Shown here: positions 8,999 through 18,429 of the stretch, piece by piece | How positions within the stretch are numbered: position 1 is the stretch's first letter | Layout: each line of letters opens with the position of its first letter | From: Candidatus Gallipaludibacter merdavium | GTDB taxonomy: Bacteria; Bacteroidota; Bacteroidia; Bacteroidales; Paludibacteraceae | NCBI GenBank assembly: GCA_017694875.1 | Contig: JADIMG010000045.1 | Location: 1 to 64,000, forward strand | DNA length: 64,000 bases | Direction: 5' to 3' | The notes under the pieces: model-generated | The model's input: the letters and a program-made list of their open reading frames with translations, nothing else | Database searches by the model: none | Told to the model about the DNA's origin: nothing | Made by a program: the position numbers and the translations under genes

Positions 8999-10006
8999 AT
9001 GAAAGAGATAGATAAGAAACTGATAGATACCCTTTCCCGATATGACGCATCAGGAGTCGAACAGCAGGTAGATTATGAAAAATTCTATCTCTACTCCCTT
9101 ATAACCCATTCTACAGCAATTGAAGGCTCTACGGTAACAGAAGTAGAAAATCAACTTTTGTTTGATGAGGGAATTGCCGCAAAAGGGAGAAGTTTGAGTG
9201 AACAAATGATGAACTTGGACTTGAAAAACGCCTATGTTTATGGTTTTGATTGGATCCAAAAGCAGCAACCTTATACTGCTGAATTCCTATGTGAGCTCTC
9301 TGCCAAAGTTATGCGGCGTACAGGTTCTGAATATTCCACTTTAGGGGGTAAGTTTGATTCCTCAAAAGGAGAATTACGCCTTTGCAACGTAAGTGCAGGC
9401 TGGGGTGGTAGAAGCTATATGGCATTTCAGAAAGTTCCACATGCTGTAACCGAATTCTGCTGCTGGCTGAACAAAGAATTGGCATTCATAAATAGGAACA
9501 ATATTGCAGCATGTTACCGTTTCAGTTTTGAAGCACATTTCCGTCTTGTTACAATCCATCCTTGGGTAGATGGGAATGGACGCACCAGCAGACTGGTAAT
9601 GAATATCATTCAACGTCAGTTGGGGCTTATCCCTTCTATTGTCACAAAGGAATCAAAAGGTGAATATATACAAGCCTTGATTGACAGTCGTGAGCAGGAA
9701 GACAGTACGCTTATTCAAGATGTTATGATGGCTCAGCATATCACAAATCTGGAAAATAGAATTTTACAGTATCAACAAGACACAAATGATACTGTGGGTG
9801 ATACTGTAAATGAGACTGCAATGCCTTACAACATCACTAGCCAACTCTTACTAGCCATCAAAGAACACCCTGACTACACTTACGAAGAATATGCACAAAT
9901 ATTGAGCGTTAGCCGTGCAACTATAGCACGCCATATCAAAAAATTGAATGGAAAGCACATTCAACGCATTGGTTCAGATAAGGATGGATATTGGAGCTTG
10001 ATTTAG
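8999..10006 (+). CDS. Fic family protein with N-terminal inhibitory motif and C-terminal winged helix
   Basis: A 335-residue Fic-domain protein. The core motif HPWVDGNGRTSR is at residues 187-198, with the catalytic His187. Fic enzymes usually transfer AMP from ATP to target hydroxyls. A matching inhibitory motif, STAIEG at 38-43 ([S/T]xxxE[G/N]), lies before the core, so this is a self-restrained class II protein. After residue 275 comes a helix-turn-helix segment (YAQILSVSRATIARHIKKL) with a wing ending in GYWSLI, suggesting DNA binding or autoregulation, as is common in Bacteroidetes Fic proteins. The target is unknown. It has its own promoter and is monocistronic. The 520-bp gap after it holds only a broken small gene. 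Confidence 0.92.
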   Translation: MKEIDKKLIDTLSRYDASGVEQQVDYEKFYLYSLITHSTAIEGSTVTEVENQLLFDEGIAAKGRSLSEQMMNLDLKNAYVYGFDWIQKQQPYTAEFLCELSAKVMRRTGSEYSTLGGKFDSSKGELRLCNVSAGWGGRSYMAFQKVPHAVTEFCCWLNKELAFINRNNIAACYRFSFEAHFRLVTIHPWVDGNGRTSRLVMNIIQRQLGLIPSIVTKESKGEYIQALIDSREQEDSTLIQDVMMAQHITNLENRILQYQQDTNDTVGDTVNETAMPYNITSQLLLAIKEHPDYTYEEYAQILSVSRATIARHIKKLNGKHIQRIGSDKDGYWSLI

Positions 10007-10219
10007 AACTTTAGATGGCTATTAATAGTAATGCATAAATAATCTCTCCAAAAGATGCAAACATAGGTCTTTATAACGTGAATTAAACACTACCAAAGAC
10101 TTAGGAGAAGAATGGTTGCTTATTAGCCATAGCAATAATGTAATGAAAAAGAACTTTATAGAAAAAATATCAGAAGCATTGCATTTAGGCTTGAAAGTAC
10201 AATTGAAAGATTAGAAAAT

Positions 10220-10473
10220 CTATTTTTTCTCTTGCTGTTGCAACTCTTCCATAAATTCCTGATAAAGTGCTACAGGCCCATAATGCCATAATTTTGTAGA
10301 TTCATCTGCAAGACGCTTATATGTATTCGAGTAGTGAAACAGCGCATTGCTTCTATTAACGAAAGGTTGTGTTCATGGGAATAAATTTGCACTACACGGC
10401 TGATTTTACAGGGTAATAGCAAATATAAGTTTTCATTGGTTATATCTAAATTCATAAGCTTATTTCGCAACAT
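10220..10473 (-). pseudogene. Frameshifted small gene, product of about 75-85 residues
   Basis: The minus strand reads MLRNKLMNLDITNEN and on to LSLIEAMRCF in one frame. It then continues in another frame as NTYKRLADESTKLWHYG and FMEELQQQEKK, up to a stop at 10220-10222. The two halves read as one ordinary small protein if a frameshift near 10342-10350 is repaired. I recognise the general look of short Bacteroides proteins linked to toxin-antitoxin loci but cannot name the family. The rest of the gap (10007-10219 and 10474-10526) holds no intact gene; 10090-10215 may carry a short remnant on the plus strand. Confidence 0.55.
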
Positions 10474-10526
10474 AGTAGGAAGTTCTTATAATCCTGCCAT
10501 CATTTTTTCAAATTACCAAACACTTA

Positions 10527-11426
10527 TCAATACTTCTTCTTCCCCAACTTTATCCTGCGATTGGCAGGGCGCACGCGATAGCCTTCATTGCGCAGCATTT
10601 GCAGCAAACCATTGTCGCCGCCCAAATAATCAACGTTCAGCACAATGAAGCAGCTTCCCATTTTCATTAAGGCGGGAATCTGTGTGGCCCAACGGGCATT
10701 GCGCTTCACAATAGCCTGATAGTCGATATAGTTGATGGTTGTCTTGTTGGCAGGCGCTTGAATGGAGTAGGAGATGTCGGTAATCAACCCTTTCCGGTAA
10801 TATTGAAGCTGTTCTCTTTTGTGTTCAATTTCGTCCTCGGGATTTTCGATTAGCCGGAGCAGTTCTTGTGCCTGTGTGTCCAAATTCTTTCTATAAAACG
10901 TGGAAAAAATAGCTTCTTCGGCATTGTCGAGCGGGAGGATGCGTTTGCCTTGTTCAGTGGCTACCAATTGGAAAAATATCTCCGAGCTTTTCTCTTCCTC
11001 ATAGCCTAAATATCGTTTGTAGAGTTCGGTTTTATAAAGCTCTGTGAGAAATATCGGACGGAAAATAGCCAACTGATTGAAATCCATTTTCAAGGAAGCC
11101 GACAAGACCGTATCAATCAAAGCGCATTCTGTGGGGTCATAAAACGAACGCAGGTTCTGAGACAGAGGCAGTAACGCTGCCTTTTCAATTTTGGAACGTG
11201 TGTCAACATTGAGCAACATCTCCGTAACCACAATCGGACATTTGGCGTATATGGCATAGAGCTGCGGAACTGTATCCAAAAAGGAAATGGGTATGAGCTT
11301 GTCCGTTGCAAAGATATAGGACTTGGTGTGCATCCCTTTGCCGGATATTTCCCACAATAATTGCGCATTACACAGATATGTAGACAGGAATATGCCTATA
11401 ATACTAATAAATAGCCTTTTCATCAT
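10527..11426 (-). CDS. TraB/GumN family protein with degenerate active-site motifs
   Basis: A 299-residue protein with a signal peptide (MMKRLFISIIGIFLSTYLCNA). The opening LLWEISGKG and the C-terminal YLGGDNGLLQMLRNEGY match the TraB/GumN (TIKI-like) fold. Active members use two GxxH motifs for metal. Here the first site reads ATDKL instead of GTxHL, and the second reads NVDYLGG instead of GAGHLxG, so both histidines are lost. It is probably a secreted or periplasmic non-catalytic homologue. It lies 5 nt after the TPR gene in the same direction and is likely the last gene of the PBP1A operon. Confidence 0.75.
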   Translation of the reverse strand: MMKRLFISIIGIFLSTYLCNAQLLWEISGKGMHTKSYIFATDKLIPISFLDTVPQLYAIYAKCPIVVTEMLLNVDTRSKIEKAALLPLSQNLRSFYDPTECALIDTVLSASLKMDFNQLAIFRPIFLTELYKTELYKRYLGYEEEKSSEIFFQLVATEQGKRILPLDNAEEAIFSTFYRKNLDTQAQELLRLIENPEDEIEHKREQLQYYRKGLITDISYSIQAPANKTTINYIDYQAIVKRNARWATQIPALMKMGSCFIVLNVDYLGGDNGLLQMLRNEGYRVRPANRRIKLGKKKY

Positions 11427-11431
11427 GATAA

Positions 11432-13480
11432 TTAGTCTTGGAAGCGGGAAATAAGGTTATATGCCTGATATACGCCCAATTCTCCTGCTTTTCCCAAATT
11501 GTTGATACCTTCGGTCGTCTGATTGATGAAGATTTGTGTCAAGCCTAAGTTATAATAGGCTTCGGCAAAGTCTTTATCTATCTGTATTGCTTGCTTGTAA
11601 TATTCTATGGCTGCCTCAAAATCCTTTTGCAGACACAATACATTCGCTTTGTTGAAATAGGCAAATGAGAAAGTGGGCAAGAGTTCAATGGTCTTGTCAT
11701 AATCCCGCACTATCATTTCAAACTCAAATTTGTACTGGTTTTCGGTGGAAAGTCGAAGTTTTCCGTTGGGATTGCTGATTCGGTTTTGCATGTCGTTCCA
11801 CAAAGAAGTATCATCCGTGCTGTTGGCATAAACCAATAGCTTGTAGCGCAAATTGGCACGCAAGAAATAGGCCAATGCCAACTTGTCGTTGAGCTGCAAA
11901 GTGGTATTGAGGTTTTCAATGGCACTGGCATAATCCTGAACAACGGCAAACTCGATGGCACGCGACAAATACAGATAAGCATCGTCAGGCTGGGCTTTGA
12001 TACGTTCCGATAGGGTAGAGATAGCTTCAAAATGACGGCCAATCAAATCGGCACTGAGAGCAATCTCCTGATTGGTAATCTTAATGGGAGCGGATATCTG
12101 AATCTTGTTTTTCAGCTCTTCGATTGCCGGATGATAATAGTTGGTCTGCCTAATATTGTTGGTACGTGCATAATAGGTGAGCGTGAAATTGGGCTCATTG
12201 ACAATATCGACATATTGCTGTTGAATGGTTCCACGTATATTGTTATCATACTTTCCCGATTTCTCTTCCATGTCCTGGGCTGCACGTGCACTGAATTCCT
12301 TTCTATTGTCATTGGCGGGCCTGTTCTCAGCCATCATGACGTCGGTGTTCAGTGCTGCGGCTTTGCGCTGTTTCTGTATTTCTTCCTTGTTCTCCTCCAG
12401 GTCATAGGCTTTCTTTCGGTAGGCAAAGGCTTCTTTTGTATTGCCCATGGCTTGTTCGGCTTGCGAAGCCAGATAGTAGGCAGGCAAGAAATAGGGATGA
12501 ACGGATATGATGGTATCGAAATCGTTCAAAGCCGTTTCCCATTGACGCAACTCCAAGGATATGATACCGTGCTGGTAACGTCCTTCCATGCAACTGGGGT
12601 CAATCTCCAACACTTTGTCGAAATCTGCCAAAGCGTTATTGTAATCGCCCAACTCGTTGCGCAAAGTGCCACGATTATAATAACACTGCAAATTGTCGGG
12701 GGCCAGTTGGATGGCTTCATCATAATCAGCCAAGGCATTGCGGTAATCATGTTTCTTATAGAAAATGACACCACGGTTAATGTAGTCGCCCGGCCACTGG
12801 GAACCCAATTCGATGGCTTTGTTGAAATCAACCAAAGCGCTGTCCAAATGGTTTTGTGACATTCTCAGAAAACCTCGGGCACTCCAACCTGCTGATTCAT
12901 AGGGGGCATACTTGACTACATTGCTGAAGCTGGCCTCTGCTCCTGCTGTATCCTTATCGGCCAGCAATATGCGTCCCATCTCAAAATGTAAGTCAGCTGC
13001 ATGTGGTTCACGTGCAAGAAGAAGGTCTACATCTTCTTTGGCTTCCTGATATTTCTCCTGAAGACTGCGAACGTCGGCCCTGTTCATCAAATAGGCCTTG
13101 TTCTCTGGCGAAAACTCCAGCGCATGGGTAAAATCCGCTTCTGCTTCAGCATATTTCCCCATGGAACGATAGATGAACCCTCTGATATAATAGACACCCG
13201 GCAAAAAAGGATTACGCTTGATGCTTTCGTTACAATCCTTTTCCGCACCATAATAATCGCCCAACTGGGTCTTGGCTATGGCTCGGTACATATAGGGCTC
13301 AGCCATATAAGGCTTTATCTTGATGACCTGATTGAAATATTGTATGCTGAGCACATAGTCCTCAAAATAGAGCGCATTACGCCCTATTGCCATAATACGC
13401 TCTGTGTTAAGTTGTGCCGATAGGGAAGCACATGCCCCCATCAGCACAAACAGCAACCAAAATATCTTTTTCTTCTGCAT
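11432..13480 (-). CDS. Large exported tetratricopeptide repeat protein
   Basis: A 682-residue protein starting at the ATG at 13480, which shares its A with the TAA stop of the PBP1A gene (TAATG), so translation is probably coupled. The TTG nine bases upstream is less likely. It has a signal peptide ending near LSAQ. At least eight TPR units fill residues 30-360 (for example GVIFYKKHDYRNALADYDEA and YYNRGTLRNELGDYNNALAD), followed by a charged linker and a second TPR set near the C-terminus. TPR proteins are scaffolds; its tight link to PBP1A suggests a role in cell wall assembly, which is inference only. Confidence 0.85.
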   Translation of the reverse strand: MQKKKIFWLLFVLMGACASLSAQLNTERIMAIGRNALYFEDYVLSIQYFNQVIKIKPYMAEPYMYRAIAKTQLGDYYGAEKDCNESIKRNPFLPGVYYIRGFIYRSMGKYAEAEADFTHALEFSPENKAYLMNRADVRSLQEKYQEAKEDVDLLLAREPHAADLHFEMGRILLADKDTAGAEASFSNVVKYAPYESAGWSARGFLRMSQNHLDSALVDFNKAIELGSQWPGDYINRGVIFYKKHDYRNALADYDEAIQLAPDNLQCYYNRGTLRNELGDYNNALADFDKVLEIDPSCMEGRYQHGIISLELRQWETALNDFDTIISVHPYFLPAYYLASQAEQAMGNTKEAFAYRKKAYDLEENKEEIQKQRKAAALNTDVMMAENRPANDNRKEFSARAAQDMEEKSGKYDNNIRGTIQQQYVDIVNEPNFTLTYYARTNNIRQTNYYHPAIEELKNKIQISAPIKITNQEIALSADLIGRHFEAISTLSERIKAQPDDAYLYLSRAIEFAVVQDYASAIENLNTTLQLNDKLALAYFLRANLRYKLLVYANSTDDTSLWNDMQNRISNPNGKLRLSTENQYKFEFEMIVRDYDKTIELLPTFSFAYFNKANVLCLQKDFEAAIEYYKQAIQIDKDFAEAYYNLGLTQIFINQTTEGINNLGKAGELGVYQAYNLISRFQD

Positions 13481-15798
13481 TATTGGCAACCTGCATTAGG
13501 GTTAAAATCTTCTGGAATATCAAATTCTTCCATGGGAGAATAGCCGGTTTCGGGATTGGCCAATACCTTTTTCATATACAATGCCCAAATGGGAAGTGCC
13601 ATGCTGGCTCCTTGTCCATCGGAAATGCGGTCGAAGTGGATGGCACGGTCTTCACCACCTACCCACACGCCAGTTACCAATGATGGGGTAAAGCCCATAA
13701 ACCAACCGTCGGAGTTGTTCTGGGTGGTACCGGTTTTGCCACCCATCGGCATTTCCAATCCATAGCGGTAACGCACTCTGACACCTGTTCCGTGGTCAAT
13801 AACATTGCGAAGCATGGTAATCATTTTGTAGGAGGTCTCTTCGCTGAATATCTCATGGGTTTTGGGAGTAAATGAAGCTATGACATTGCCATTTCTATCC
13901 TCAATACGTGTTACATAAAGTGGCTCAATGCGGATACCCTTGTTCGGGAAAGCTGTGTAAGCATCAACCATTTCGGCGACAGAAATCTCACAAGGACCTA
14001 AACACAATGAAACAACCGGGTCAATAGGACCACGCATTCCGAATGAACGCAACAGCTTAACAAAGGATTCTGGTGTATACAAACTCATTAAATAAGCTGA
14101 AATCCAGTTGTTGGAATTGGTCAAGCCCCATTGCAGAGTCACTTCCTTGCCAATCAAATCATCGGCTTTGGAGTCTGAATTGCGGGGTGACCAGGGAATG
14201 CCATTGGCATCCATCAAGGTGATAGGCTGATAAATGGTCTTGTCACAGGGCCACATGCCTTCTTCCATGGCTAATGTGTATAAATAAGGCTTGATGGTAG
14301 AACCAACCTGCCGCCTGCCTCGTGTTGCCATGTCATATTGGAACTGCTCAAAGCTTGGTCCACCTACATAGGCTTTGACATATCCGCTCTTGGCATCGAT
14401 GGACATCATGCCGCAACGTAGGAAATATTTATGGTAGCGAATGGAATCCATTGGTGACATAATAGTGTCTATCATGCCATTGTAGCTGAACACTTCCATT
14501 TCTACTGGCGTATTGAATGCACTGTCAATCTCGGCCTCTGTCGCGCCTTCCCGTTTCATGCCCCAATATCTTTCACTCTGGCGTTTGGTACGGGTCATGA
14601 TGCTGGAAATTTCCTCCTGTGTCAAATGTCGGCTAAATGGAGCATAGGAACGTCCTTTCTTCTCCTTGAAGAATTTCTCCTGCAATTCCTGCATATGTTC
14701 ATTGACAGCTTCTTCAGCATATTGCTGCATACGTGAATCAATGGTTGTGTAGATGCGCAAACCGTCAGAATAGATGTTATAGGGTGTACCGTCTGCCTTT
14801 TTGTTCTTGTTGCAGAAACCATATAGCGGATTGTTGTTCCAGTCGTCCAAATCTTCCAGATATTGCTGCTGTTGCCAACTGGCGTAATTGCTTTCCTTGG
14901 GTTCCTTGGCAGTCATAATCCGACGCAGATATTCCCTGAAATAGGGGGCAAGTCCTAATTTATGGTCAACACGGTGGAAATCCAGTTCCAACGGCAACTG
15001 TTGCAGCGAATCACACTCTGCCTGAGTAATAAAATCGGCTTTTACCATTTGGTGAAATACCATATTGCGGCGTTCACGCGTACGCTCATTGTGTCTTACC
15101 GGGTTATAATAGGACGGATTCTTACACATGCCCACTAAAGTTGCAGCCTGCTCTATGCTCAAATTGGCTGGGGTTGTATTGAAATATACCTGTGCAGCCG
15201 ACTTGATACCCACCGCATTGTTCAGAAAGTCAAACTGGTTCAGATACATCGTAATGATTTCCTGTTTGGTATATAGGCGTTCCAACTCAACAGCAATCAC
15301 CCATTCATTGGGCTTTTGCAACGCACGTTCAAAAATATTGTCAGCCTGAGGAGAATACAATTGTTTGGCCAACTGTTGGGTAATAGTACTACCACCACCG
15401 GCACTTCTTTGTTGCAGGAAAGCGGTCTTGATGAGCACACGCATCAGTGCCCGTCCGTCAATACCTGAATGATCCATAAAACGTTCGTCTTCTGTAGCTA
15501 TCAAGGCATTGATGACATTAGGGGATATGTCGGCGTAATTGACACCTACACGGTTGTCCTTGCTATAGAAATAGCGGCCCAACAGTTGCAAATCGGCAGA
15601 ATAAACTTCTGTCGCATATTTGTTTTTGGGATTCTGTAATTCGTCGATGTCAGGCAAATAGCCCAACCAACCTTTTGTTATCATCCAAAACAAAAGTACT
15701 GCGGTCAGAATGCCCACAAGAAAAAGCCCCCAGAATACACCAAGGAATATTTTCTTGCCTTTGCTCTTCTTTTCAACCTCTTTTTTCGTTTCTTTCAT
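13480..15798 (-). CDS. mrcA: Bifunctional penicillin-binding protein 1A (glycosyltransferase/transpeptidase)
   Basis: This protein polymerises and crosslinks peptidoglycan in the periplasm. Of 772 residues, about 25-48 form the membrane anchor. The GT51 domain carries EDERFMDHSGID and GGSTITQQLAKQLY. The transpeptidase domain has the nucleophile motif STIK (GSTIKPYLY), SNN (TNSNNW) and KTGTT. All catalytic motifs are intact. It lies 20 nt downstream of the endonuclease gene and overlaps the TPR gene by one base. Confidence 0.95.
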   Translation of the reverse strand: MKETKKEVEKKSKGKKIFLGVFWGLFLVGILTAVLLFWMITKGWLGYLPDIDELQNPKNKYATEVYSADLQLLGRYFYSKDNRVGVNYADISPNVINALIATEDERFMDHSGIDGRALMRVLIKTAFLQQRSAGGGSTITQQLAKQLYSPQADNIFERALQKPNEWVIAVELERLYTKQEIITMYLNQFDFLNNAVGIKSAAQVYFNTTPANLSIEQAATLVGMCKNPSYYNPVRHNERTRERRNMVFHQMVKADFITQAECDSLQQLPLELDFHRVDHKLGLAPYFREYLRRIMTAKEPKESNYASWQQQQYLEDLDDWNNNPLYGFCNKNKKADGTPYNIYSDGLRIYTTIDSRMQQYAEEAVNEHMQELQEKFFKEKKGRSYAPFSRHLTQEEISSIMTRTKRQSERYWGMKREGATEAEIDSAFNTPVEMEVFSYNGMIDTIMSPMDSIRYHKYFLRCGMMSIDAKSGYVKAYVGGPSFEQFQYDMATRGRRQVGSTIKPYLYTLAMEEGMWPCDKTIYQPITLMDANGIPWSPRNSDSKADDLIGKEVTLQWGLTNSNNWISAYLMSLYTPESFVKLLRSFGMRGPIDPVVSLCLGPCEISVAEMVDAYTAFPNKGIRIEPLYVTRIEDRNGNVIASFTPKTHEIFSEETSYKMITMLRNVIDHGTGVRVRYRYGLEMPMGGKTGTTQNNSDGWFMGFTPSLVTGVWVGGEDRAIHFDRISDGQGASMALPIWALYMKKVLANPETGYSPMEEFDIPEDFNPNAGCQ

Positions 15799-15818
15799 GT
15801 GTATGTAACTAACTGATT

Positions 15819-18227
15819 TTAATAGATCAATTTAATAGTAGTTTTCTGATTGTTTTCTTCTATCTGCAACAGATATACGCCTCTCTGGCCCATTTCCATG
15901 CGACAACTTTCCATCTGATGATACTTGTTTTCCAACAGACGTCCATACATGTCATACAAACGTACAGTGGCATCATGACCCAAATGAAGTACTTCCAATG
16001 TTCCGTTGTATATATAATATTGATAAGCCGCATGTTCAGTGGGGACAAGCGAATTTCCATTATCCAATCTAACCGTTATTTCTTCTGAAACGGGCAAACC
16101 TTGTGGCGTTACAGTATAATAATAAGTGTCATGGGCCAGTCCAGTCACGGCATATTCCTGTACATCTCCCACACTGCATGGGAAACCGTTAACACTGACA
16201 TTGACGATTGTTTCACCACCTACTTCTACACGGATAGCATACAGATTCACACGTTCATCGCTGACTCCCTGACTCAAAACAATAGTCTCACTCTCTGTTA
16301 AAGCGGGAAAGTCTATAACATATTCTTCAATATTGGAAGACAAATCCTGTTCCAACAAGATTTCAGAACCATGTTTTACCAAGAGTACAGATGCATCATT
16401 ATTATATGCTTGTGCTTTAACATAAATCGTACCACCCATAGGAGCGTCAATATTTTTCAGTACCAACGAACCATCACCACTGCCAGTACCCAAACGCAAA
16501 GCCCCTTTGCTTGTTTCATCATATACAGTACCGGATGTGCTCAAATAATCATTGGAGTTGACAACTTCCGTTGAAAGAGTTTCCTCTTCAAACAGTAGGA
16601 CGGGTTCATTACCACTTACGGTCTTGCTATAAACGTCCAAAACATAGTTGTCTACATTGGCATTGGTCCAGTTGGCTGTAAAACCATTGTCAGTGATATC
16701 GGTTGCTTCCAACGCGCTGAAGCTGCACACGCCATGCAAACCGATAGTGCGTGTTTCAAAATCGGTTGAACTGATGCTCAATGTAGCTTCCTGATTACCG
16801 ATAGCGGGAAGATAGGTCAACACGACTTCCACACCTGCCATCACAAGGTCTTTGTCCAATTGCGTTTCAGATAAAACGAAGTTCGCTGCACTAATGCCAC
16901 TGATTGAAAGGGTTATATCGCTTGCCAAATTAGTACCTTTGACTGTGAAACGCTTTGTTTGTGCTTCGGAAGCATTGGATGTAGCAAAATAATAATCGGC
17001 ATCCACAGGTTCGCTCAATTGAGCCAGACACTGGCCTTTTATTTCTACAGTCGTTGTACGGCTGAGTTCATTGCTACTGAATGTCAAGGTGGCAGTGTGT
17101 TCGCCCAAAGCTGTTGGATGATAGGATATAGTCAAGGATGCAGTGTCAAGCAGTTCGGCTGCCGTGAAAGTGTTTTTGTTTATCGTAAAACAATTGGCAT
17201 TGCTGTCGCTCAGACTTACCTGTACGTTTTCGCTGACCAAGACACCCACCACTTCTATCGACTTGCTCACCGTTTCATTCAAATTGGCATTACCAACTTC
17301 CACTATGCTTCCACTGCGTGGAGAAGTAAGAGTAGGGGTGGTTATCTCACAAGTACAACCTGATTTGTCGTTTGAACTCATATAATCAGGGTTGGAGGTA
17401 CTCATCAATGTATTGAAATCGACAGATTCGCCTTCTTTATTACCCCAAATATATTCTACCAGACATGGATAATCAATAAAGGGGTTACGGTTGTGCTGCA
17501 AACTGTAAATGGCTTCTTGTCGGTCTATCTCTTTTTGTGAAACGGGGTCATTCCGATGCCACTCCAGCAGCAAATCGATATACCAGTCCTTGAACACTTT
17601 GTAATGGTCACCACTTAAAGCGTGTTGCGCATTTACCTGGGAAACAGCCCAAGTAAGGTCTTCATAGCAAGTGGCCATATAGAAATAAGCTCGTGCAAAA
17701 TCACCTTTATATTGGTCTTCCGGCTCAAAGCACCAACTGGAATAATCATTGCCATAAGTGTTGTCGCCCACTTTTATACTGCCGTTTTCCCAATGTGCTG
17801 GACTTTCCACTATGCCCATCGGATAACTGCCCCTTCTGCTATTGGCTTCAGAATCGGATGGATTCAAATGATACAAATCTTTATAGGCATCGTTTTTACT
17901 GCCTCCCCACCAGCTTTTGGCAAAACTGTGTTCAATATTCATGCCGCCTACAGAATTGCCACGGTCACTGAAATAACGCACTGTGGTAGAATACATATCC
18001 CACACACTGCCATCCGGCCGCTGGTCGGTTATATAGAAGCCCCACCAGGTATTGTTGGTACCACTACCATATGACAAACGGGTACCCACTTCAATAATCT
18101 CATGCAATTTGGTTTTCAAAACCGGACCGGAACAATTCTCGGCCTGATTATAATATCCATTAGGAATGTCTGCATAGGACTGCAAAAAAGCTAATCCTAT
18201 GACAACAAACAACATAAACCTTCTCAT
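15819..18227 (-). CDS. Secreted endonuclease I family nuclease with T9SS type A sorting signal
   Basis: An 802-residue protein starting at the ATG at 18227 (MRRFMLFVVIGLAFLQSYA, signal peptide); the longer ORF from 18341 runs back through the promoter. The endonuclease I (EndA/NucM, His-Me finger) domain fills about residues 20-270, with NIEHSFAKSWWGG, KDLYHLNPSD and RRGSYPMG. Beta-sandwich repeats follow (about 295-530), then a fibronectin III-like segment (FTANWTNANVDNYVL). The last 45 residues (LYDMYGRLL...GVYLLQI...TTIKLIY) form a T9SS type A sorting signal. It should be a cell-surface or released DNase/RNase, perhaps for nutrient scavenging or biofilm DNA. Confidence 0.9.
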   Translation of the reverse strand: MRRFMLFVVIGLAFLQSYADIPNGYYNQAENCSGPVLKTKLHEIIEVGTRLSYGSGTNNTWWGFYITDQRPDGSVWDMYSTTVRYFSDRGNSVGGMNIEHSFAKSWWGGSKNDAYKDLYHLNPSDSEANSRRGSYPMGIVESPAHWENGSIKVGDNTYGNDYSSWCFEPEDQYKGDFARAYFYMATCYEDLTWAVSQVNAQHALSGDHYKVFKDWYIDLLLEWHRNDPVSQKEIDRQEAIYSLQHNRNPFIDYPCLVEYIWGNKEGESVDFNTLMSTSNPDYMSSNDKSGCTCEITTPTLTSPRSGSIVEVGNANLNETVSKSIEVVGVLVSENVQVSLSDSNANCFTINKNTFTAAELLDTASLTISYHPTALGEHTATLTFSSNELSRTTTVEIKGQCLAQLSEPVDADYYFATSNASEAQTKRFTVKGTNLASDITLSISGISAANFVLSETQLDKDLVMAGVEVVLTYLPAIGNQEATLSISSTDFETRTIGLHGVCSFSALEATDITDNGFTANWTNANVDNYVLDVYSKTVSGNEPVLLFEEETLSTEVVNSNDYLSTSGTVYDETSKGALRLGTGSGDGSLVLKNIDAPMGGTIYVKAQAYNNDASVLLVKHGSEILLEQDLSSNIEEYVIDFPALTESETIVLSQGVSDERVNLYAIRVEVGGETIVNVSVNGFPCSVGDVQEYAVTGLAHDTYYYTVTPQGLPVSEEITVRLDNGNSLVPTEHAAYQYYIYNGTLEVLHLGHDATVRLYDMYGRLLENKYHQMESCRMEMGQRGVYLLQIEENNQKTTIKLIY

Positions 18228-18239
18228 ATTTGTAATCTG

Positions 18240-18278
18240 TTTGGAGGTTGTCAAAATACATGGTTTTAAACCTCCAAA
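18240..18278 (-). promoter_or_regulatory. Leader hairpin of the endonuclease gene
   Basis: A 10-bp perfect inverted repeat (TTTGGAGGTT at 18240-18249, AACCTCCAAA at 18269-18278) spans the expected transcription start and the leader, just upstream of the ATG at 18227. It has no T-run, so it is not a terminator; it may be an operator or an mRNA-stabilising 5' stem. Confidence 0.4.
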
Positions 18279-18306
18279 AGTACAATAAAAATTGCGACGA
18301 CACAAA
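18275..18306 (-). promoter_or_regulatory. Promoter of the endonuclease-PBP1A-TPR-TraB cluster
   Basis: Read on the minus strand: TTTG (18303-18306), 20 nt, TACTTTTG (18275-18282). This is a perfect match in both boxes and spacing. No later promoter of this quality was seen up to TraB, so the four genes may form one unit. Confidence 0.7.
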
Positions 18307-18333
18307 TAAGCCGTTGCAGAAGCCGAATTCTGA

Positions 18334-18365
18334 TTTGTCATTTCCCTGAGATTTTGTTACCTTTG
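18334..18365 (+). promoter_or_regulatory. Promoter of yebC
   Basis: TTTG at 18334-18337, exactly 20 nt, then TACCTTTG at 18358-18365. It is divergent from the endonuclease promoter, with the two -33 boxes about 27 nt apart. Confidence 0.75.
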
Positions 18366-18429
18366 CACGCCTTTCCTAAAAAAGGCACTTTATTCTCACA
18401 TTAACATATCATTAAACTATAACAATATT

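Noticed and set aside
12032..12859. Long open frame of 275 codons on the plus strand
   Set aside because: It lies wholly antisense to the TPR gene, whose repeats fully explain the region; the translated sequence is hydrophobic without family features.
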